NCBI GenBank assembly: GCA_035255485.1
Contig: DATEZO010000173.1
Location: forward strand, 1 to 6,376
Origin: DATEZO01 sp035255485
Lineage (GTDB): Bacteria > Pseudomonadota > Gammaproteobacteria > Burkholderiales > Burkholderiaceae_D
Direction of reading: 5' to 3'
DNA length: 6,376 nucleotides
Part shown: piece after piece, positions 5,106 to 6,376 of the stretch
How the letters are laid out: the number at the start of each line of letters is the position of its first letter
Numbering within the stretch: the stretch's first letter is position 1
The notes under the pieces: model-generated
What the model saw: the letters and a program-made list of their open reading frames with translations, nothing else
Databases searched by the model: none
Told to the model about the DNA's origin: nothing
Made by a program: the position numbers and the translations under genes

Positions 5106-5999
5106 ATGGACTGGAATGACATCCGTTATTTTCTGGCGGTCGCCCGTTGCGGCGGCCTGACCCCGGCCGCCGCGCTGCTGGGCGTCAGCCCGGCGACGGT
5201 GTCGCGCCGGATCGACGCCTTCGAGCTGGCGCTGGGCCTGACATTGTTCCTGCGCCGGCAAACCGGCTATCTGCTCACCGATGAAGGCGAGAGCATGCTG
5301 GCCAGCGCGGTACCGGTGGAGCAGGCGATGCTCGGCTTCGAACGTCAGGGCCAGTCTACGGCCGAATCCGGCCAGTGGAGCGGCAGCGTACGGGTCGCGA
5401 CGACCGACATACTGGCTTCACACCTGATTACACCGCGCCTGGGCGAGTTCCTTGCGCAATATCCGGGGTTGCGGGTCGAGTTGCTCACTGGCCTGCGGCA
5501 GGTCGACCTGTCGCGCCGCGATGCCGACATCGCATTGCGCGTGATGGCGCCGAGCAAGGATGAGGAGGGCGACTATATCGCCCAGTCGCTGGGACGCCTG
5601 CAGTTTGCGCCTTACATCGCGGCAGGTCTGGCCGCCGATGCCGACTGGCGCGCGCTGCCGCATGTTTCATGGGATGAGCCACACAGGTATTTTCCAATGG
5701 CGAAATGGTCCTCTTCCACCTTCGGCAGCACGCCGCCTGTCCTTGCCAGCAACAGCCTGCACGTTCAGCACATGGCCGCCTGCCAAGGGCTCGGCGTGAG
5801 CGTGCTGCCGATGTATGTCGGCGAGCATGATGCGCGCCTGATGCGTATCGATCCGGATACGCCGATTCCTGCGCGTGAGCTGTGGCTGATGTATCACCGC
5901 GACCTGCGGGGCAGCCGGCGCGTGATCGCGATGCGGGACTTCTTGGTCAGGATCTGCAGCGGCATGGCGGCGCAGATGAATGATCGGCAATCGACTTAA
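5106..5999 (+). CDS. LysR-type transcriptional regulator, probable controller of the adjacent permease
   Basis: Cytoplasmic DNA-binding regulator of 297 residues, the standard length. The N-terminal winged helix-turn-helix spans about 2-60 and contains the conserved AVARCGGLTPAAALLGVS region followed by PATVSRRIDAFE and LFLRRQTGYLLTDEG. A linker helix follows, and the effector-binding domain runs from about 90 to 290 (RVATTDILASHLITPRL... through GLGVSVLPMYVGEHD). LysR-family regulators bind a small inducer in this domain and act as tetramers on the divergent promoter. The ATG at 5106 has no good Shine-Dalgarno. The upstream ATG at 5099 runs into a stop after six codons, so 5106 is the sensible start. 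The divergent EamA permease is the obvious target, suggesting control of export of an unknown metabolite. No terminator with a T-run follows the stop. Confidence 0.93.
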   Translation: MDWNDIRYFLAVARCGGLTPAAALLGVSPATVSRRIDAFELALGLTLFLRRQTGYLLTDEGESMLASAVPVEQAMLGFERQGQSTAESGQWSGSVRVATTDILASHLITPRLGEFLAQYPGLRVELLTGLRQVDLSRRDADIALRVMAPSKDEEGDYIAQSLGRLQFAPYIAAGLAADADWRALPHVSWDEPHRYFPMAKWSSSTFGSTPPVLASNSLHVQHMAACQGLGVSVLPMYVGEHDARLMRIDPDTPIPARELWLMYHRDLRGSRRVIAMRDFLVRICSGMAAQMNDRQST

Positions 6000-6070
6000 A
6001 ACAATCGCCAGCCAGCTGGAGCAACACGCGTTGCGGCACTGCGGCTGAATTGCGCAGGCTGCGCCCTGGT

Positions 6071-6099
6071 TTGTCAATAATACATACCAGGTCTAGTAT
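6071..6099 (+). promoter_or_regulatory. Promoter-like site overlapped by a 16-bp imperfect palindrome
   Basis: TTGTCA (6071-6076) and TAGTAT (6094-6099) are separated by exactly 17 bp on the + strand. The 16-bp ATACCAGGTCTAGTAT (6084-6099) is symmetric at 12 of 16 positions and covers the -10 region, as an operator for a dimeric repressor would. It would fire rightward through repeat copy B and antisense into the ZIP transporter gene, so no + strand coding target is visible. It may be a leftover promoter of a lost gene or an antisense/small RNA promoter (inference). Confidence 0.3.
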
Positions 6100-6158
6100 T
6101 TTTAAAAAGCCTTTATTTATGTGGGTAAAATCGGGTATTTTTGCCTATACTCCCATCA
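6095..6158 (+). repeat. Dispersed palindromic repeat, copy B
   Basis: Second copy of the element at 2906-2970, same orientation. It shares AGTATTTTTAAA at the left end, CCTTT and GGGTAA words, and the core ATCGGGTATTTTT-G-CCTATAC at 6130-6150. The inverted repeat is GGGTAT (6133-6138) / ATACTC (6147-6152), one mismatch from perfect. The outer arm pair is TGGG/CCCA here against CGGG/CCCG in copy A, a paired change that keeps complementarity. It lies between two converging genes, 5 bp beyond the ZIP gene stop, so it is not in an ordinary promoter position for either. Confidence 0.7.
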
Positions 6159-6162
6159 ATCA

Positions 6163-6376
6163 TCAATGACTATGGCCGCTCTCGGTGAGGAAGTAGACCA
6201 GCGCGACACCGAGTGCGATCAGCAGGATTTGCGGAATCGTTTCGCGCAGTGTGGCGCGTCGCTGCATCTGCGGCATCAGGTCGCTGACCGCGATGTAGAT
6301 GAAGCCGGATGAGGCGAACACCAGCACATACGGAATCCAGCCGGCAGCGCGTCCCAGCATCGCATAACCGAGCAGG
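6163..6376 (-). CDS. ZIP-family metal ion transporter, C-terminal part (runs off window)
   Basis: Partial gene: the frame is open to the right window edge and the start lies outside, so the internal Met at 6360 should not be taken as the start. The visible 70 residues read LLGYAMLGRAAGWIPYVLVF, then ASSGFIYIAVSDLMPQMQRR, then a last hydrophobic helix (IPQILLIALGVALVYFL) and a His-containing end, ESGHSH. The SGFIYIAVSDLMPQ block matches the second-last helix region of ZIP permeases (Gly-F-x-Tyr-x-Ala-x-x-(Asp/Glu)-Leu-x-Pro), which take zinc, iron or related divalent metals into the cytoplasm. The metal cannot be specified. The gene converges on lysR with a 163-bp gap containing repeat copy B. 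A ZIP assignment from this fragment alone is good but not certain. Confidence 0.8.
   Translation of the reverse strand, partial: LLGYAMLGRAAGWIPYVLVFASSGFIYIAVSDLMPQMQRRATLRETIPQILLIALGVALVYFLTESGHSH

Noticed and set aside
2906..6158. Mobile unit bounded by the two dispersed repeats (composite element)
   Set aside because: The repeats are direct and short, have no transposase between them and no target-site duplications, and enclose ordinary host-like genes. A dispersed regulatory or repeat family is simpler.
1..6376. CRISPR arrays, tRNA or rRNA genes, insertion sequences
   Set aside because: No regularly spaced repeats, cloverleaf-like segments, rRNA-like stretches or transposase motifs were seen on either strand.

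Overview
The window looks like an accessory stretch of a betaproteobacterial chromosome. Burkholderiales, perhaps Oxalobacteraceae (Collimonas/Herminiimonas/Janthinobacterium-like), is my best guess; it rests on protein flavour, the GC-rich coding style and LysR/EamA/MerR content, not on any search. Coding DNA from 601 onward is GC-rich, while bases 1-600 are strikingly AT-rich.

Left part (1-2739). An AT-rich leader region holds a short palindrome, direct repeats and a plausible promoter. It is followed by a chain of tiny ORFs on the + strand that lead into a complete bacteriocin-type ABC exporter (601-2739) with an N-terminal C39 peptidase, six-helix membrane domain and ATPase. This protein would clip a double-glycine leader from a small peptide while exporting it. 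The best-supported tiny ORF (377-448) has a near-perfect Shine-Dalgarno and encodes a single membrane helix. It is in frame with a second short ORF (491-601), interrupted only by an amber codon, and that second ORF overlaps the exporter start in a TGATG junction. No HlyD-type adaptor and no convincing double-glycine substrate is seen inside the window.

Middle part (2740-4020). A gene-poor gap carries copy A of a roughly 65-bp dispersed repeat with a GGGTAT-N8-ATACCC core. Next comes an unrecognised 257-residue membrane protein with a glycine-rich loop (3096-3869). Seven bases beyond its stop lies the 32-codon N-terminal stump of a MerR-family regulator on the - strand (3876-3974), still preceded by a MerR-style promoter with a 19-bp spacer.

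Right part (4021-6376). A divergent pair follows: an EamA/DMT-family efflux permease (-, 4091-5014) and a LysR-type regulator (+, 5106-5999), sharing a 91-bp intergenic region with symmetric elements. The LysR protein most likely controls the permease. After lysR comes a short gap with a promoter-like/palindromic site and copy B of the dispersed repeat. The window ends in the C-terminal part of a ZIP-family metal transporter on the - strand.

The most unusual points are the small-ORF chain with the in-frame amber feeding a C39 exporter that lacks its usual adaptor, and the two copies of the palindromic repeat, whose arms vary in a compensatory way.
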